64,000 bases of DNA from Hyphomicrobiales bacterium (GTDB lineage: Bacteria; Pseudomonadota; Alphaproteobacteria; Rhizobiales; Rhizobiaceae). Each line of letters starts with the position of its first letter. Within the stretch, counting starts at the first letter, position 1. The stretch is taken from contig UCLB01000020.1 in the NCBI GenBank assembly GCA_900473205.1, positions 117,176 through 181,175 on the forward strand, in the 5' to 3' direction. Both the position numbers and the translations under genes were made by a program. Shown here in pieces: positions 20,659 to 28,689 of this stretch. Below the pieces are notes generated by a model. It was not told where the DNA came from. It did no database searches and saw only the letters and a list, made by a program, of their open reading frames with translations.

Positions 20659-20838
20659 TCAATAATAATTCATATACTGAGAGCGGGCAGTAAGCTGCGG
20701 AAATTCAGGGCCGTTCTGTTCTGGCTTCTGACCATAAAGGCTGAACGTTGTTGCTACCATCGCGATAACCAACATTGTCCAGGCTGTGCTGATCACGCCG
20801 ATTTTCGCCGAAGTAGACTGTTTTTCTCTGATAAACAT
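20659..20838 (-). CDS. 59-residue single-pass membrane protein, unknown
   Basis: The frame starts at ATG 20838, eight bases after AAGGA, and encodes a charged N-terminus (MFIREKQSTSAKI), one membrane helix (GVISTAWTMLVIAMVATTFS) and a polar Tyr/Gln-rich tail ending RSQYMNYY. An EcfG-type promoter match lies 26 bases upstream of the start. It is followed by the 44-residue membrane protein. I do not recognise a family. The combination of start signal, promoter and topology supports a real stress-induced micro-protein. Confidence 0.7.
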   Translation of the reverse strand: MFIREKQSTSAKIGVISTAWTMLVIAMVATTFSLYGQKPEQNGPEFPQLTARSQYMNYY

Positions 20839-20863
20839 GTGTCCGTTCCTTTACTGCGATCTG

Positions 20864-20888
20864 AACGCGTGGCAGCTGATCCAGTTCC
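20864..20888 (-). promoter_or_regulatory. putative EcfG-type stress promoter of the 59- and 44-residue genes
   Basis: Read on the minus strand: GGAAC, exactly 16 bases, CGTT. This is a full match to the pattern known for alphaproteobacterial EcfG sigma factors. The predicted transcript starts near 20858, about 20 bases before ATG 20838. Confidence 0.65.
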
Positions 20889-20923
20889 GCGTTATTGTTA
20901 AAAATCGATTAGCATCGCGCCTC

Positions 20924-20961
20924 TGAAGCTTTGTTGAATGCTTCGTTCATCTGGCGTTCAG
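20924..20961 (-). promoter_or_regulatory. 38-base phased repeat element, copy 1
   Basis: This element and 21112-21149 align without gaps over 38 bases at 29 positions. On the minus strand it contains TGAAC-N6-TGAAC, then ATTCA and CTTCA at about helical-turn spacing. Such 11-base-spaced direct repeats are typical of binding sites for OmpR/PhoB-type response regulators. This copy lies about 90 bases upstream of the 59-residue protein gene. Confidence 0.5.
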
Positions 20962-20978
20962 GAAATCGGCAGTTCACG

Positions 20979-21047
20979 TCAATCCATGAAGACATATTCA
21001 ACGACGAAGGATGTCGCGATTGTCAGGATCATCATAAATACCAGCAT
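20979..21047 (-). CDS. 22-residue membrane peptide, tentative
   Basis: ATG 21047 is preceded by GGAGACGGAA and opens a frame encoding MLVFMMILTIATSFVVEYVF plus MD, a single hydrophobic helix with an acidic end. It is too short for codon statistics to help. It is kept because of the good start signal, its orientation with two other tiny membrane proteins, and the upstream copy of the 38-base element. It could still be a chance frame. Confidence 0.4.
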   Translation of the reverse strand: MLVFMMILTIATSFVVEYVFMD

Positions 21048-21111
21048 TTCCGTCTCCGATTGGGCCGAGTGCCCGTTTGCGATGCGATGAGACGTTTATA
21101 GAGATATGCTT

Positions 21112-21149
21112 TGAAGCCGCGCTGAATGGCGCGTTCATGTGGTGTTCAG
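21112..21149 (-). promoter_or_regulatory. 38-base phased repeat element, copy 2
   Basis: The second copy of the TGAAC-N6-TGAAC element, 65 bases upstream of the 22-residue peptide start. It matches copy 1 at 29 of 38 positions, with the TGAAC, CATTCA and GCTTCA blocks kept and the spacers diverged, as expected for a conserved binding site. Confidence 0.5.
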
Positions 21150-21256
21150 TGTAATATTGAGGCTGCGCGGCGAAAAGCCTGCCACTCCGAGGTCTTGCGA
21201 AGCTTTGTCTTACATGACAAAAGGCGGCACAACTAACGTTAAATATCGAGAGCGGT

Positions 21257-21751
21257 ATGACGATTGCCTTTTATCCCGGATCTTTCGATCCGATGACCAA
21301 CGGACACTTGGATGTTTTGATCCAGTCGTTGAATGTTGCGTCGGAAGTCATCGTCGCTATCGGCATTCATCCCGGCAAAGCGCCAATGTTCAGCTTCGAG
21401 GAAAGGGGAGAACTCATTCGCCGTTCTTTGACCGAAGCAGTGCCGGATGCCGTTGATCGTCTTCGTGTCGTTTCCTTCGGCAATCTTGTCGTAGACGCCG
21501 CCCGCGAGCATGGCGCGACTCTTCTGGTGCGCGGCCTGCGGGATGGCACCGATCTGGATTACGAAATGCAGATGGCGGGCATGAACAGGCAGATGGCGCC
21601 TGACATCCAGACCGTTTTTCTACCAGCCGGAACGGCATCGCGGCCCATTACCGCCACATTGGTTCGTCAGATCGCCGCAATGGGCGGTAATGTGGAGACT
21701 TTCGTGCCGAAAGCCGTTTTGCAAGCCCTCAACAGCAAGCTGAAACAATAG
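21257..21751 (+). CDS. coaD: phosphopantetheine adenylyltransferase
   Basis: CoaD makes dephospho-CoA from 4'-phosphopantetheine and ATP, the penultimate step of coenzyme A synthesis. The 164-residue nucleotidyltransferase has [16 protein letters not shown] with the family's T/HxGH site, the [20 protein letters not shown] block, and [11 protein letters not shown] in place of the more usual ISSTLVR. It begins a plus-strand run of genes (coaD, two cyclophilins, queA, tgt, pabB). The first cyclophilin starts 29 bases later. Confidence 0.96.
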   Translation: MTIAFYPGSFDPMTNGHLDVLIQSLNVASEVIVAIGIHPGKAPMFSFEERGELIRRSLTEAVPDAVDRLRVVSFGNLVVDAAREHGATLLVRGLRDGTDLDYEMQMAGMNRQMAPDIQTVFLPAGTASRPITATLVRQIAAMGGNVETFVPKAVLQALNSKLKQ

Positions 21752-21780
21752 TTTCGGCGATTATTCTGGAGCCTATTCCA

Positions 21781-22350
21781 ATGAAACTGCTTCGATTTGC
21801 CTTTGCTGGCGCCCTGTTCGTCAGCGCCATCGCCGCCAGCACATTTGCTTCGGCTGCGGAATTCCTCACGATCCAGCTGAAAGATGGCCCCGTCGTCATC
21901 CAGCTCATGCCGGAAGTTGCGCCCAAGCACGTTGCGCAGATCAAGGCGCTGGCTGAAAAGGGTGCCTATGACAACGTCGCTTTCCACCGCGTCATTCCCG
22001 GCTTCATGGCCCAGACGGGTGACGTGCAGTACGGCAATATGAGCAAGTCGTTCAACGCCCAGCGCGCCGGCACCGGCGGCTCCGACCTGCCTGATCTGCC
22101 AGCAGAGTTTTCCAAGACACCGTTCGAGCGCGGCACTGTTGGCATGGCCCGCTCGCAGGACCCGAATTCTGCTAACTCGCAGTTCTTCATCATGTTCGAT
22201 CAGGGCTCGTTCCTGAACGGCCAGTATACCGTTGTCGGCAAGGTTGTGTCCGGCATGGAATTTATCGACAAGATCAAGAAGGGCAAAGGCGGAAACGGCG
22301 AAGTTTCCGATCCTGACCGCATGGTCAAAGTCACCGTTGGCAAGAAATAA
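21781..22350 (+). CDS. ppiA: periplasmic cyclophilin-type peptidyl-prolyl isomerase
   Basis: This 189-residue enzyme catalyses cis-trans isomerisation of prolyl bonds. A signal peptide (LLRFAFAGALFVSAIAASTF, cleavage near ASA) sends it to the periplasm. The cyclophilin core has the active-site Arg and Phe in VAFHRVIPGFMAQTGD, and GMARSQDPNSANSQFFI. It is paired with a second, signal-less cyclophilin 35 bases downstream; the two are about two-thirds alike by eye and arose by duplication, serving different compartments. Confidence 0.92.
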   Translation: MKLLRFAFAGALFVSAIAASTFASAAEFLTIQLKDGPVVIQLMPEVAPKHVAQIKALAEKGAYDNVAFHRVIPGFMAQTGDVQYGNMSKSFNAQRAGTGGSDLPDLPAEFSKTPFERGTVGMARSQDPNSANSQFFIMFDQGSFLNGQYTVVGKVVSGMEFIDKIKKGKGGNGEVSDPDRMVKVTVGKK

Positions 22351-22385
22351 AACCGGGCGCATGCCCACGTAAAAGGAGAGATACC

Positions 22386-22895
22386 ATGGCCGAGATCAAA
22401 TATCCCGAAAACACCCTCATCATGGAAACCACGACTGGCAAGGTCGTCATCCAGCTTATGCCGGAAGTGGCTCCGGGCCACGTTGCCCGCATCAAGGAAC
22501 TGGTTTCCGAACAGGCTTACGATGGCGTCGTTTTCCACCGCGTCATCTCCGATTTCATGGCGCAGACCGGCGACGTGAAGTTCGGCAAGAAAGGTTCTGA
22601 AAGCTTCAACCCAAGCCGCGCTGGCATGGGCGGTTCCGAGAAGCCTGACCTTCAGGCAGAGTTCTCCGCTATTCCGCACGTTCGCGGCACCTGCTCCATG
22701 GCCCGTTCGCAGAGCCCGAATTCTGCCAACTCGCAGTTCTTCATCTGCTTTACGGACAGCCCATGGCTGAACAAGCAGTACACCGTCTGGGGCCAGGTCA
22801 TCGAAGGCATGGAAGCCATCGATAAGGTCAAGCGCGGCGAGCCCGTGAAGGACCCCGATTCCATCGTCTCGATCCGCCTTGCTTCTGCGGCCTGA
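22386..22895 (+). CDS. ppiB: cytoplasmic cyclophilin-type peptidyl-prolyl isomerase
   Basis: This 169-residue cyclophilin lacks a signal peptide and so acts in the cytoplasm. Catalytic residues are in VVFHRVISDFMAQTGD and MARSQSPNSANSQFFICF. AAAGGAGA lies just upstream of ATG 22386. It is cotranscribed with the periplasmic copy and followed by a terminator and a palindromic repeat, which probably separate it from queA. Confidence 0.92.
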   Translation: MAEIKYPENTLIMETTTGKVVIQLMPEVAPGHVARIKELVSEQAYDGVVFHRVISDFMAQTGDVKFGKKGSESFNPSRAGMGGSEKPDLQAEFSAIPHVRGTCSMARSQSPNSANSQFFICFTDSPWLNKQYTVWGQVIEGMEAIDKVKRGEPVKDPDSIVSIRLASAA

Positions 22896-22916
22896 GCATA
22901 GGATATAGACACTTGG

Positions 22917-22947
22917 CCCGCCTCGCAGGTTCTGCGGGGCGGGTTTT
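22917..22947 (+). terminator. rho-independent terminator after ppiB
   Basis: CCCGCC-T-CGCA pairs with TGCG-G-GGCGGG around GGTTC and is followed by TTTTG. It lies 22 bases past the ppiB stop. Confidence 0.75.
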
Positions 22948-22980
22948 GATTGGGTGACATAGAGACGAACCCTCTCCGTC

Positions 22981-23062
22981 GTCATCCTCGGGCTTGTCCC
23001 GAGGATCTAACCACGGCTGATGTTGGGGATCGTTAGATCCTCGGGACAAGCCCGAGGATGAC
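22981..23062. repeat. dispersed palindromic intergenic repeat
   Basis: Two perfect 31-base inverted arms (22981-23011 and 23032-23062) flank a 20-base centre. Each arm is itself a palindrome around CCTCGGG-CTTGT-CCCGAGG. A degenerate relative lies at 63144-63229. Such elements are scattered between genes in rhizobial genomes; as RNA this one would form a long hairpin. It sits between two similar terminators, upstream of queA. Confidence 0.85.
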
Positions 23063-23096
23063 GCAGAGTTTGGAGAACGCCCTGTCACCCGAATTA

Positions 23097-23125
23097 CCCG
23101 CCCGCGCTGACGCAGGGCGGGTTTT
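23097..23125 (+). terminator. second terminator-like hairpin upstream of queA
   Basis: CCCGCCC pairs with GGGCGGG around an 11-base loop and is followed by TTTTG. It resembles the ppiB terminator on the other side of the palindromic repeat, as though that terminator had been duplicated when the repeat was acquired. It ends 21 bases before the queA start. Confidence 0.6.
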
Positions 23126-23145
23126 GATATTTTCGAAAGCCCATC

Positions 23146-24228
23146 ATGCGTGTAGACCTGTTCGACTTCGACCTTCCTGACGATAACATCGCGCTTCGCC
23201 CGGCGAACCCGCGCGACAGTGCGCGTCTGCTTGTGGTTGATCCGACTGCAGGCGGCATGACGGACCATCAGGTTTTTGATCTTCCGAGTTTTCTGAAACC
23301 CGGCGACGCCTTGGTTTTCAACGACACCCGCGTCATTCCCGCCCAGCTCGAAGGCGTGCGACTTCGTGAAGGTGCGCCGGAAACGGCCGTTTCCGCCACG
23401 CTGCATATGCGCGCAGATGCCAGCCGCTGGAAGGCATTCGCGCGTCCCGGCAAGCGTATCAAGCAGGGCGACCGCATCCGCTTCGGTTACGAGCATGACA
23501 ATGCCTGCGGCTTGGCTTTCCTTGAGGCGACCGTCGAGGAGAAGGGCGAGGAGGGCGAAATCACGCTGCTGTTCGATGTCTCCGGCCCCGTGCTGGACGA
23601 GGCCATCGCGTCCGTCGGCCACATCCCGCTGCCACCTTACATCGCGGCCAAGCGCCCCGAAGACGCGCAGGACCAGACCGATTACCAGACAATCTACGCC
23701 CGCGAAAAAGGTGCCGTCGCAGCGCCCACCGCAGGCCTACACTTCACGCCCGCTCTCTTCGAAGCTCTGGATGCCGCCGGTATCGAGCGGCATTTCGTAA
23801 CGCTGCATGTCGGCGCTGGTACGTTTCTGCCTGTGAAGGCCGATGACACCGAAGAGCACAAGATGCACCTCGAAATCGGATATGTGTCCGAAGAGACCAC
23901 GGCCAAGTTGAATGCCGTCAAGGCGAGGGGCGGGCGCATCGTCTGCGTCGGCACCACGTCGCTGCGGCTGATCGAGAGTGCGGCTGCCGATGATGGGCAG
24001 ATCATGCCCTGGTCCGGCCCAACCGGCATCTTCATCACGCCGGGATATCGCTTCAAGGCGGTCGATATTCTGATGACGAATTTTCACCTGCCGAAATCCA
24101 CGCTGTTCATGCTGGTTTCGGCTTTCTGCGGGCTGGACACCATGCGCGAGGCCTACACCCGCGCTATCGAAACCGGCTACCGTTTCTATTCCTATGGCGA
24201 TTCCAGCCTCCTTTTTCGGAAGACCTGA
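23146..24228 (+). CDS. queA: S-adenosylmethionine:tRNA ribosyltransferase-isomerase
   Basis: QueA transfers and rearranges the ribose of S-adenosylmethionine onto preQ1 in tRNA to form epoxyqueuosine. The 360-residue protein has the family's N-terminus [20 protein letters not shown], the [11 protein letters not shown] segment, [10 protein letters not shown], and [18 protein letters not shown] near the end. Its stop overlaps the tgt start (TGATG), so the consecutive queuosine steps are translationally coupled. Confidence 0.96.
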   Translation: MRVDLFDFDLPDDNIALRPANPRDSARLLVVDPTAGGMTDHQVFDLPSFLKPGDALVFNDTRVIPAQLEGVRLREGAPETAVSATLHMRADASRWKAFARPGKRIKQGDRIRFGYEHDNACGLAFLEATVEEKGEEGEITLLFDVSGPVLDEAIASVGHIPLPPYIAAKRPEDAQDQTDYQTIYAREKGAVAAPTAGLHFTPALFEALDAAGIERHFVTLHVGAGTFLPVKADDTEEHKMHLEIGYVSEETTAKLNAVKARGGRIVCVGTTSLRLIESAAADDGQIMPWSGPTGIFITPGYRFKAVDILMTNFHLPKSTLFMLVSAFCGLDTMREAYTRAIETGYRFYSYGDSSLLFRKT

Positions 24229-25358
24229 TGCACGAGAATTTCTCCTTCACCCTCAAAGCAACCAGCGGCGGCGCGCGTCTTGGCGAAGTGGCCATGCCAC
24301 GCGGCACCATCCGCACACCCGCTTTCATGCCGGTCGGCACGGTCGGCACCGTCAAGGCCATGTATCTGGATCAGGTGCGTGACCTCGGCGCCGATGTCAT
24401 TTTGGGCAACACCTACCACCTGATGCTGCGCCCCGGCCCGGAGCGCGTACAGCGCCTTGGCGGTCTGCATGAGCTGATCCGCTGGCCGCACCCGATCCTC
24501 ACCGATAGCGGCGGCTTTCAGGTCATGTCGCTGTCTGGCCTGCGCAAGCTGGATGAAAAGGGCGTGACGTTCAAAAGCCATCTTGATGGCTCGCTGCACC
24601 ACATGTCGCCGGAACGCTCTATCGAAATTCAGGGTATGCTCGATTCGGACATCCAGATGCAGCTGGACGAGTGCATCGCCCTGCCTGCCGAACGCAAGGA
24701 AATCGAGCGCGCCATGGAAATGTCCCTGCGCTGGGCAGAGCGTTGCCGCGTTGCCTTCGGCGAGCAACCGGGCAAGGCCATGTTTGGCATCGTGCACGGC
24801 GGCGATCAGCCGGATTTGCGCATTCGCTCGGCGGAAGGCTTGAAGCAGCTTGATCTCAAGGGCTACGCCGTCGGTGGTCTTGCCGTAGGTGAACCGCAAG
24901 ACGTGATGCTGGCGATGCTCGACACGACGCTTCCGGTTCTGCCAACGGAAAAGCCGCGTTATCTGATGGGCGTCGGCACACCGGATGATATCCTGAAATC
25001 GGTCGCCCGTGGCATCGATATGTTCGATTGCGTCATGCCGACCCGTTCCGGTCGCCACGGTCTGGCCTTCACCCGCCGTGGCCGCGTCAATATCCGCAAC
25101 GCCCGCCACGCCGAAGACATGCGCCCGCTGGATGAGCAGTCCAACTGCCCGGCGTCACGTGATTACTCCCGTGCCTACCTGCATCATCTCGCCCGCTCCA
25201 ACGAAGCTTTGGGCGGCATGCTTCTTTCCTGGCACAATCTCGCCTACTATCAGGAGCTCATGCAGGGCATCCGCAAATCCATCGAGGAAGGCCGCTTTGC
25301 GGATTTCTACGCCGAGACCATTGAAATGTGGGCGAAAGGCGATATCGATCCCATCTGA
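24228..25358 (+). CDS. tgt: tRNA-guanine transglycosylase with an altered zinc site
   Basis: Tgt swaps guanine-34 of GUN-anticodon tRNAs for preQ1. The 376-residue TIM barrel has [15 protein letters not shown] (general base Asp), [11 protein letters not shown] and the nucleophile Asp in [14 protein letters not shown]. The C-terminal zinc site is degenerate: the usual C-x-C-x2-C reads S-N-C-P-A-S before [10 protein letters not shown], leaving one Cys and the downstream His of LLSWHN. Function is probably kept, since the catalytic residues and coupling to queA are intact. Overlap with queA is one base. Confidence 0.94.
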   Translation: MHENFSFTLKATSGGARLGEVAMPRGTIRTPAFMPVGTVGTVKAMYLDQVRDLGADVILGNTYHLMLRPGPERVQRLGGLHELIRWPHPILTDSGGFQVMSLSGLRKLDEKGVTFKSHLDGSLHHMSPERSIEIQGMLDSDIQMQLDECIALPAERKEIERAMEMSLRWAERCRVAFGEQPGKAMFGIVHGGDQPDLRIRSAEGLKQLDLKGYAVGGLAVGEPQDVMLAMLDTTLPVLPTEKPRYLMGVGTPDDILKSVARGIDMFDCVMPTRSGRHGLAFTRRGRVNIRNARHAEDMRPLDEQSNCPASRDYSRAYLHHLARSNEALGGMLLSWHNLAYYQELMQGIRKSIEEGRFADFYAETIEMWAKGDIDPI

Positions 25359-25380
25359 CCTTTTGAGGGATTGAACGGAT

Positions 25381-26532
25381 TTGCTGACCGCGCCTTATGT
25401 GCTTTTTCGCGATGATACCACCGGTTCGGTAACGCTGTTTACCGACCCGGAAGAGATGATCGTTGCGCATGAGGCGGCAGACTTCTTTTCCGCGTTGGCT
25501 CGAATGCAGGCGGCACGGGCAGCGGGTAAATATCTCGCCGGTTATATGTCGTATGAGGCCGGATATCTCTTCGAGAAAAAGCTGGCGCCATTGGCTGGCG
25601 CAAAGCGCGATGTGCCGCTGCTGTGCTTTGGCGTGTTCGCGTCACCATGCGGTGATGTGGCGAAAGCCGCGCCATCAGGCGCACTGATGAATGCTGATGA
25701 CTTTCTGAGCGACATCAAACCCGGTTGGACGCTGGAAGACTACCGAGTGCAATTCTCAAAGCTGCACCAGCATTTGCGGCAGGGTGATTGTTACCAGGCC
25801 AATCTCACAATGCCGATCCATGCCCGCTGGCACGGCGATCCGCTGACCGCCTTCTGGTCGCTGATCGAGCGCCAGCCGGTGAAATACGGCGCGCTCGTCA
25901 ATCTCGGTGGCCCGATAATCCTGTCCCGCTCGCCGGAGCTTTTTTTCTCGGTTAGCGATGGATGGATCGAAACGCACCCGATGAAGGGCACGATCAAGCG
26001 TGGCGCCTCGGTAGAGCAGGATGCCACGCTGGTCGACGGCATGCTGAAAGATGAAAAGACGCTTGCCGAAAACCGCATGATTGTCGATCTGCTGCGTAAC
26101 GATATTTCCCGCATTACCGAAGTCGGCACGTTGGATGTGCCGAAGCTGTTTGAAATCGAAACCTATCCCACCGTCCACCAGATGGTCAGCCATGTGCGGG
26201 CAAAGCTTTTGGCCGATATGACGGTGGAGGATATTTTCGCGGCACTTTTCCCCTGCGGCTCCGTCACCGGCGCACCGAAAATGCGGGCGATGGAAATTCT
26301 GCACGATCTGGAGATCGGACCCCGCAACGTCTATTGCGGCGCAATTGGTGTCATCTCACCTAATGGTGACATGCGCTTCTCCGTCGCCATCCGCACCATC
26401 ACCCTGTTCGAAGACGGCACCGCCACCTTCAACGTAGGCGGCGGCATTGTCTTCGATTCCACTGCGGACGCGGAGTATGACGAATGTCTGCTGAAGGCGA
26501 AATTCGCGACGGGTGAAACGCGGCTGGTTTAA
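25381..26532 (+). CDS. pabB: aminodeoxychorismate synthase component I
   Basis: PabB uses ammonia from its PabA partner to aminate chorismate to 4-amino-4-deoxychorismate, for p-aminobenzoate and folate. This 383-residue protein is the shorter form of the chorismate-binding family, with QGDCYQANLTMPI, LSRSPELFFSV, HPMKGTIKRG, ENRMIVDLLRND and the closing CGSVTGAPKMRAMEIL. No aminotransferase or lyase fusion is present. The start is TTG 25381, because upstream in-frame starts are blocked by a stop at 25369-25371. It lies 22 bases after tgt and is followed by a shared terminator. Confidence 0.88.
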   Translation: MLTAPYVLFRDDTTGSVTLFTDPEEMIVAHEAADFFSALARMQAARAAGKYLAGYMSYEAGYLFEKKLAPLAGAKRDVPLLCFGVFASPCGDVAKAAPSGALMNADDFLSDIKPGWTLEDYRVQFSKLHQHLRQGDCYQANLTMPIHARWHGDPLTAFWSLIERQPVKYGALVNLGGPIILSRSPELFFSVSDGWIETHPMKGTIKRGASVEQDATLVDGMLKDEKTLAENRMIVDLLRNDISRITEVGTLDVPKLFEIETYPTVHQMVSHVRAKLLADMTVEDIFAALFPCGSVTGAPKMRAMEILHDLEIGPRNVYCGAIGVISPNGDMRFSVAIRTITLFEDGTATFNVGGGIVFDSTADAEYDECLLKAKFATGETRLV

Positions 26533-26552
26533 TCTATCGGCAAGAATGAGAT

Positions 26553-26577
26553 AAGCCGCCGATCGTCTCGGCGGCTT
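26553..26577. terminator. bidirectional terminator between pabB and the Usp gene
   Basis: AAGCCGCC pairs with GGCGGCTT around a 9-base loop whose ends can pair further. It sits between the convergent stops of pabB (26532) and the universal stress protein (26603) and can serve both. Confidence 0.75.
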
Positions 26578-26602
26578 CTTTGGTTTTCAGCTCAGTATCC
26601 GC

Positions 26603-27448
26603 TCAACGTGACAAGAGCGTCAGAGCAGTGGTCTTGTCCAGCACTGTGCGCGTAACGCCGCCAAACAGCATCTCCCACCAGCGGGAATGACCATAAGCGC
26701 CCATGACCAGCAGATCGATGCTGTTATCCGACAGGCGCTGCTCGATTGCCTTTTCGGCAGACAGGCCATGCGCTTTTTCCTGCGAGGTGACGCTGACATT
26801 GATGCCGTGACGGGCGAGGGTGGAGGCGAGTTCTGAGCCCGCAAGCGCACCGGACTGAACATCACTGTCTTCCGCACCGACAGAGAAAATCTCTACGCTA
26901 TCTGCTGCCATCATGAAGGGCAGGGCATCGAAGGCGGCGCGGGTGGCCTCTCGCGAACCGTTCCACGCCACTAGCACGCGTTTGATGGGTTTGGGCTGCT
27001 GCAAGATGTGTGGAACGAGAAGCACCGGGCGGCCGCTTTCATAGAGAAAATTGTCGAGCTCCGCACGGCTATCCGACATGGCAGAGGCACTCGTCTGCCG
27101 CGCCAGCACGATATCGGCGCAGCGCGCGCTCTGAACGGCCGTGTTGGAAGAGTAACCGACGGAAGAAACGAAGCTGCGCCATTCGTGCGAAACGCCTTCG
27201 GCAGACATTTTCTGATCGAATATCCGCCCCACATCCGTGGTTTCCTGATGCGCGACTTCCTGAACCGCCTGTACGGTTGCCGGATCTGGCATTTCCATGG
27301 GAGCAACAAGCGGAACAGCTGCAAATGTTTCCATATGCAGTCCAATGACGTGTGAGGAGAATGTGTTTGCCAGAGAAACGGTAAAATCGCCCAACTTTCG
27401 GGCATTTTCCGCGGTGTCCATAACGGCAAGTATCGTCTTGTAACCCAT
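26603..27448 (-). CDS. tandem-domain universal stress protein
   Basis: This 281-residue cytoplasmic protein has two UspA-type domains. The first starts YKTILAVMDTAENARKLGDF and lacks a clear nucleotide loop. The second starts IKRVLVAWNGSREATRAAFD and ends with the ATP-binding G-x2-G-x9-G pattern in MGAYGHSRWWEMLFGGVTR. Tandem Usps of this kind are often induced by oxygen limitation. A perfect FNR-type box lies about 106 bases upstream (27547-27560), which fits that. GAGGGAGC precedes ATG 27448. The ligand and exact role are unknown. Confidence 0.88.
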   Translation of the reverse strand: MGYKTILAVMDTAENARKLGDFTVSLANTFSSHVIGLHMETFAAVPLVAPMEMPDPATVQAVQEVAHQETTDVGRIFDQKMSAEGVSHEWRSFVSSVGYSSNTAVQSARCADIVLARQTSASAMSDSRAELDNFLYESGRPVLLVPHILQQPKPIKRVLVAWNGSREATRAAFDALPFMMAADSVEIFSVGAEDSDVQSGALAGSELASTLARHGINVSVTSQEKAHGLSAEKAIEQRLSDNSIDLLVMGAYGHSRWWEMLFGGVTRTVLDKTTALTLLSR

Positions 27449-27546
27449 GGTCGGGCTCCCTCATCATGGTGAAGCTGTGCAGCTTGGGAAATCTGCAATC
27501 CGCTTCGTTTAAGCCAGCACTCTGCTGCCTTCAGCCTAGCGAAACC

Positions 27547-27560
27547 TTGATCACGATCAA
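27547..27560 (-). promoter_or_regulatory. FNR/FixK-type box upstream of the universal stress protein
   Basis: TTGATCACGATCAA is a perfect palindromic match to the FNR consensus TTGAT-N4-ATCAA. If centred at -41.5 it would place transcription start near 27512, giving a 64-base leader to ATG 27448. The regulator could be the FnrN encoded at 60406-61131. Confidence 0.75.
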
Positions 27561-27565
27561 CACCA

Positions 27566-27589
27566 ACGCAAGGCGGTTTCGCCTTGCGT
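27566..27589. terminator. hairpin between the CinA-type gene and the Usp gene
   Basis: ACGCAAGGC pairs perfectly with GCCTTGCGT around GGTTTC. It lies 24 bases downstream of the minus-strand CinA-type stop, but lacks a T-run on that strand, so termination is only possible, not clear. Confidence 0.45.
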
Positions 27590-27612
27590 AAACGTTCGAC
27601 GGCTACAAGCGT

Positions 27613-28386
27613 TCAAACGGCGCGCGCTGCTTTCTCGCGGGTGATGGTCTCGATCATCGCGGTCACGTCCTGCGCTGCGGCGCTGAGGGCCGCTGCATCG
27701 CGGGCGCGAACGACGATCTCCGTTGAGAAACGCTGGCCGTCATACTTGGGGTAGGAGCCGATGCTCGTTTCGGGATGGGCCTTCTGAACGCCGGTCAGAA
27801 GCGTGCCGATATCACCTTCGCCATAGGGCGAGCGAACGGCCTGTGACAGGATTTTCGATCCGGTTCGAAGTGTGGGAATCACATTATCGAGCATGGCCTG
27901 AAACACCTGCGGTACGCCTGCCATGACGTAGACATTCTCCACGATGAAGCCGGGTGCCACCGATACCGGGTTGGCTATGTGCTGCGCACCACGCGGCATG
28001 CGGGCCATGCGCTTGCGGGCATCGGTAAATTCCATTTCACGCACGCGGTACATCTCGCCCAACAGGCGCATCGCCTCGTCATCATGCTCGCAGGGCAGAC
28101 CGAAGGCTGCGGATACGGCATCGGCGGTGATGTCGTCATGGGTGGGGCCGATCCCGCCCGATGTGAAGACATAGTCATAACGCTTACGCAGCGCATTCAG
28201 CGCCTCGATGATGGCGGGCTCTTCATCCGCAACGATTCTCACCTCCTTGAGATCTATGCCAGACATGGTCATGACGTCGGCGAGGTGGCCGATGTTCTTA
28301 TCCTTCGTCCGACCAGAAAGAAGCTCATCGCCAATGGCCAGCATGGCGGCGGTGACGATTGTGGAGGAAGACTGGGGTGCAGACAT
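27613..28386 (-). CDS. CinA N-terminal-type molybdopterin-binding-fold protein
   Basis: The 257-residue protein has the MoaB/Mog-like fold found at the N-terminus of CinA: AAMLAIGDELLSGRTKDKN, the FTSGGIGPTHDDITADAVS signature and PGFIVENVYVMAGVP. It lacks the C-terminal nicotinamide-nucleotide deamidase domain (PncC) of full CinA, so it is a stand-alone N-domain protein. In other bacteria this domain is reported to hydrolyse ADP-ribose or related nucleotides; here the role is inferred only from the fold. It is not near a recA/competence locus. The downstream Usp gene has its own FNR box. Confidence 0.82.
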   Translation of the reverse strand: MSAPQSSSTIVTAAMLAIGDELLSGRTKDKNIGHLADVMTMSGIDLKEVRIVADEEPAIIEALNALRKRYDYVFTSGGIGPTHDDITADAVSAAFGLPCEHDDEAMRLLGEMYRVREMEFTDARKRMARMPRGAQHIANPVSVAPGFIVENVYVMAGVPQVFQAMLDNVIPTLRTGSKILSQAVRSPYGEGDIGTLLTGVQKAHPETSIGSYPKYDGQRFSTEIVVRARDAAALSAAAQDVTAMIETITREKAARAV

Positions 28387-28494
28387 GCGCGTTACTCACA
28401 AGAGGCTATTGTCAGACGTTAGCGCCCCGCACGCCGAATGCAATAAGGTCTCTATCGAAAAAAGTTGATGAACAAAGTCGTGAAGCGCAAAAAC

Positions 28495-28521
28495 AAAATG
28501 CGGCACAAAGGCCGCATTTTT
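28495..28521. terminator. bidirectional rho-independent terminator
   Basis: AAAATGCGGC pairs with GCCGCATTTT around ACAAAG and is followed by T on one side and preceded by A on the other. It lies 50 bases downstream of the 29-residue membrane protein gene on the minus strand. Confidence 0.8.
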
Positions 28522-28570
28522 GCATCGTCATTTTAAATAACGTTGTCTGATAATCACTCTGATATTGCTA

Positions 28571-28660
28571 TCAAATGATAGGGTTAACCATCATAAGGCA
28601 AGTAACAACCACAAAACCAAGTAGTGAAACTTCAAGCAGACTGTTGAGACCGTCACGCAT
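28571..28660 (-). CDS. 29-residue membrane peptide, unknown
   Basis: ATG 28660 lies seven bases after GGAGGG, an excellent ribosome binding site, and encodes MRDGLNSLLEVSLLGFVVV followed by TCLMMVNPII: a short polar start and one hydrophobic helix. A full GGAAC-N16-CGTT promoter match lies 30 bases upstream and a strong terminator lies downstream, so this is a complete monocistronic unit. No family recognised. The longer in-frame version starting at 28774 would read through the promoter and is not favoured. Confidence 0.68.
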   Translation of the reverse strand: MRDGLNSLLEVSLLGFVVVTCLMMVNPII

Positions 28661-28689
28661 CGCTTTACCCTCCATGTTCGTGGAAGAAG

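Noticed and set aside
22981..23062. Long inverted repeat considered as an IS end or attachment site.
   Set aside because: No transposase, integrase or target duplication nearby, and a second related copy occurs intergenically, so it fits a dispersed palindromic repeat.
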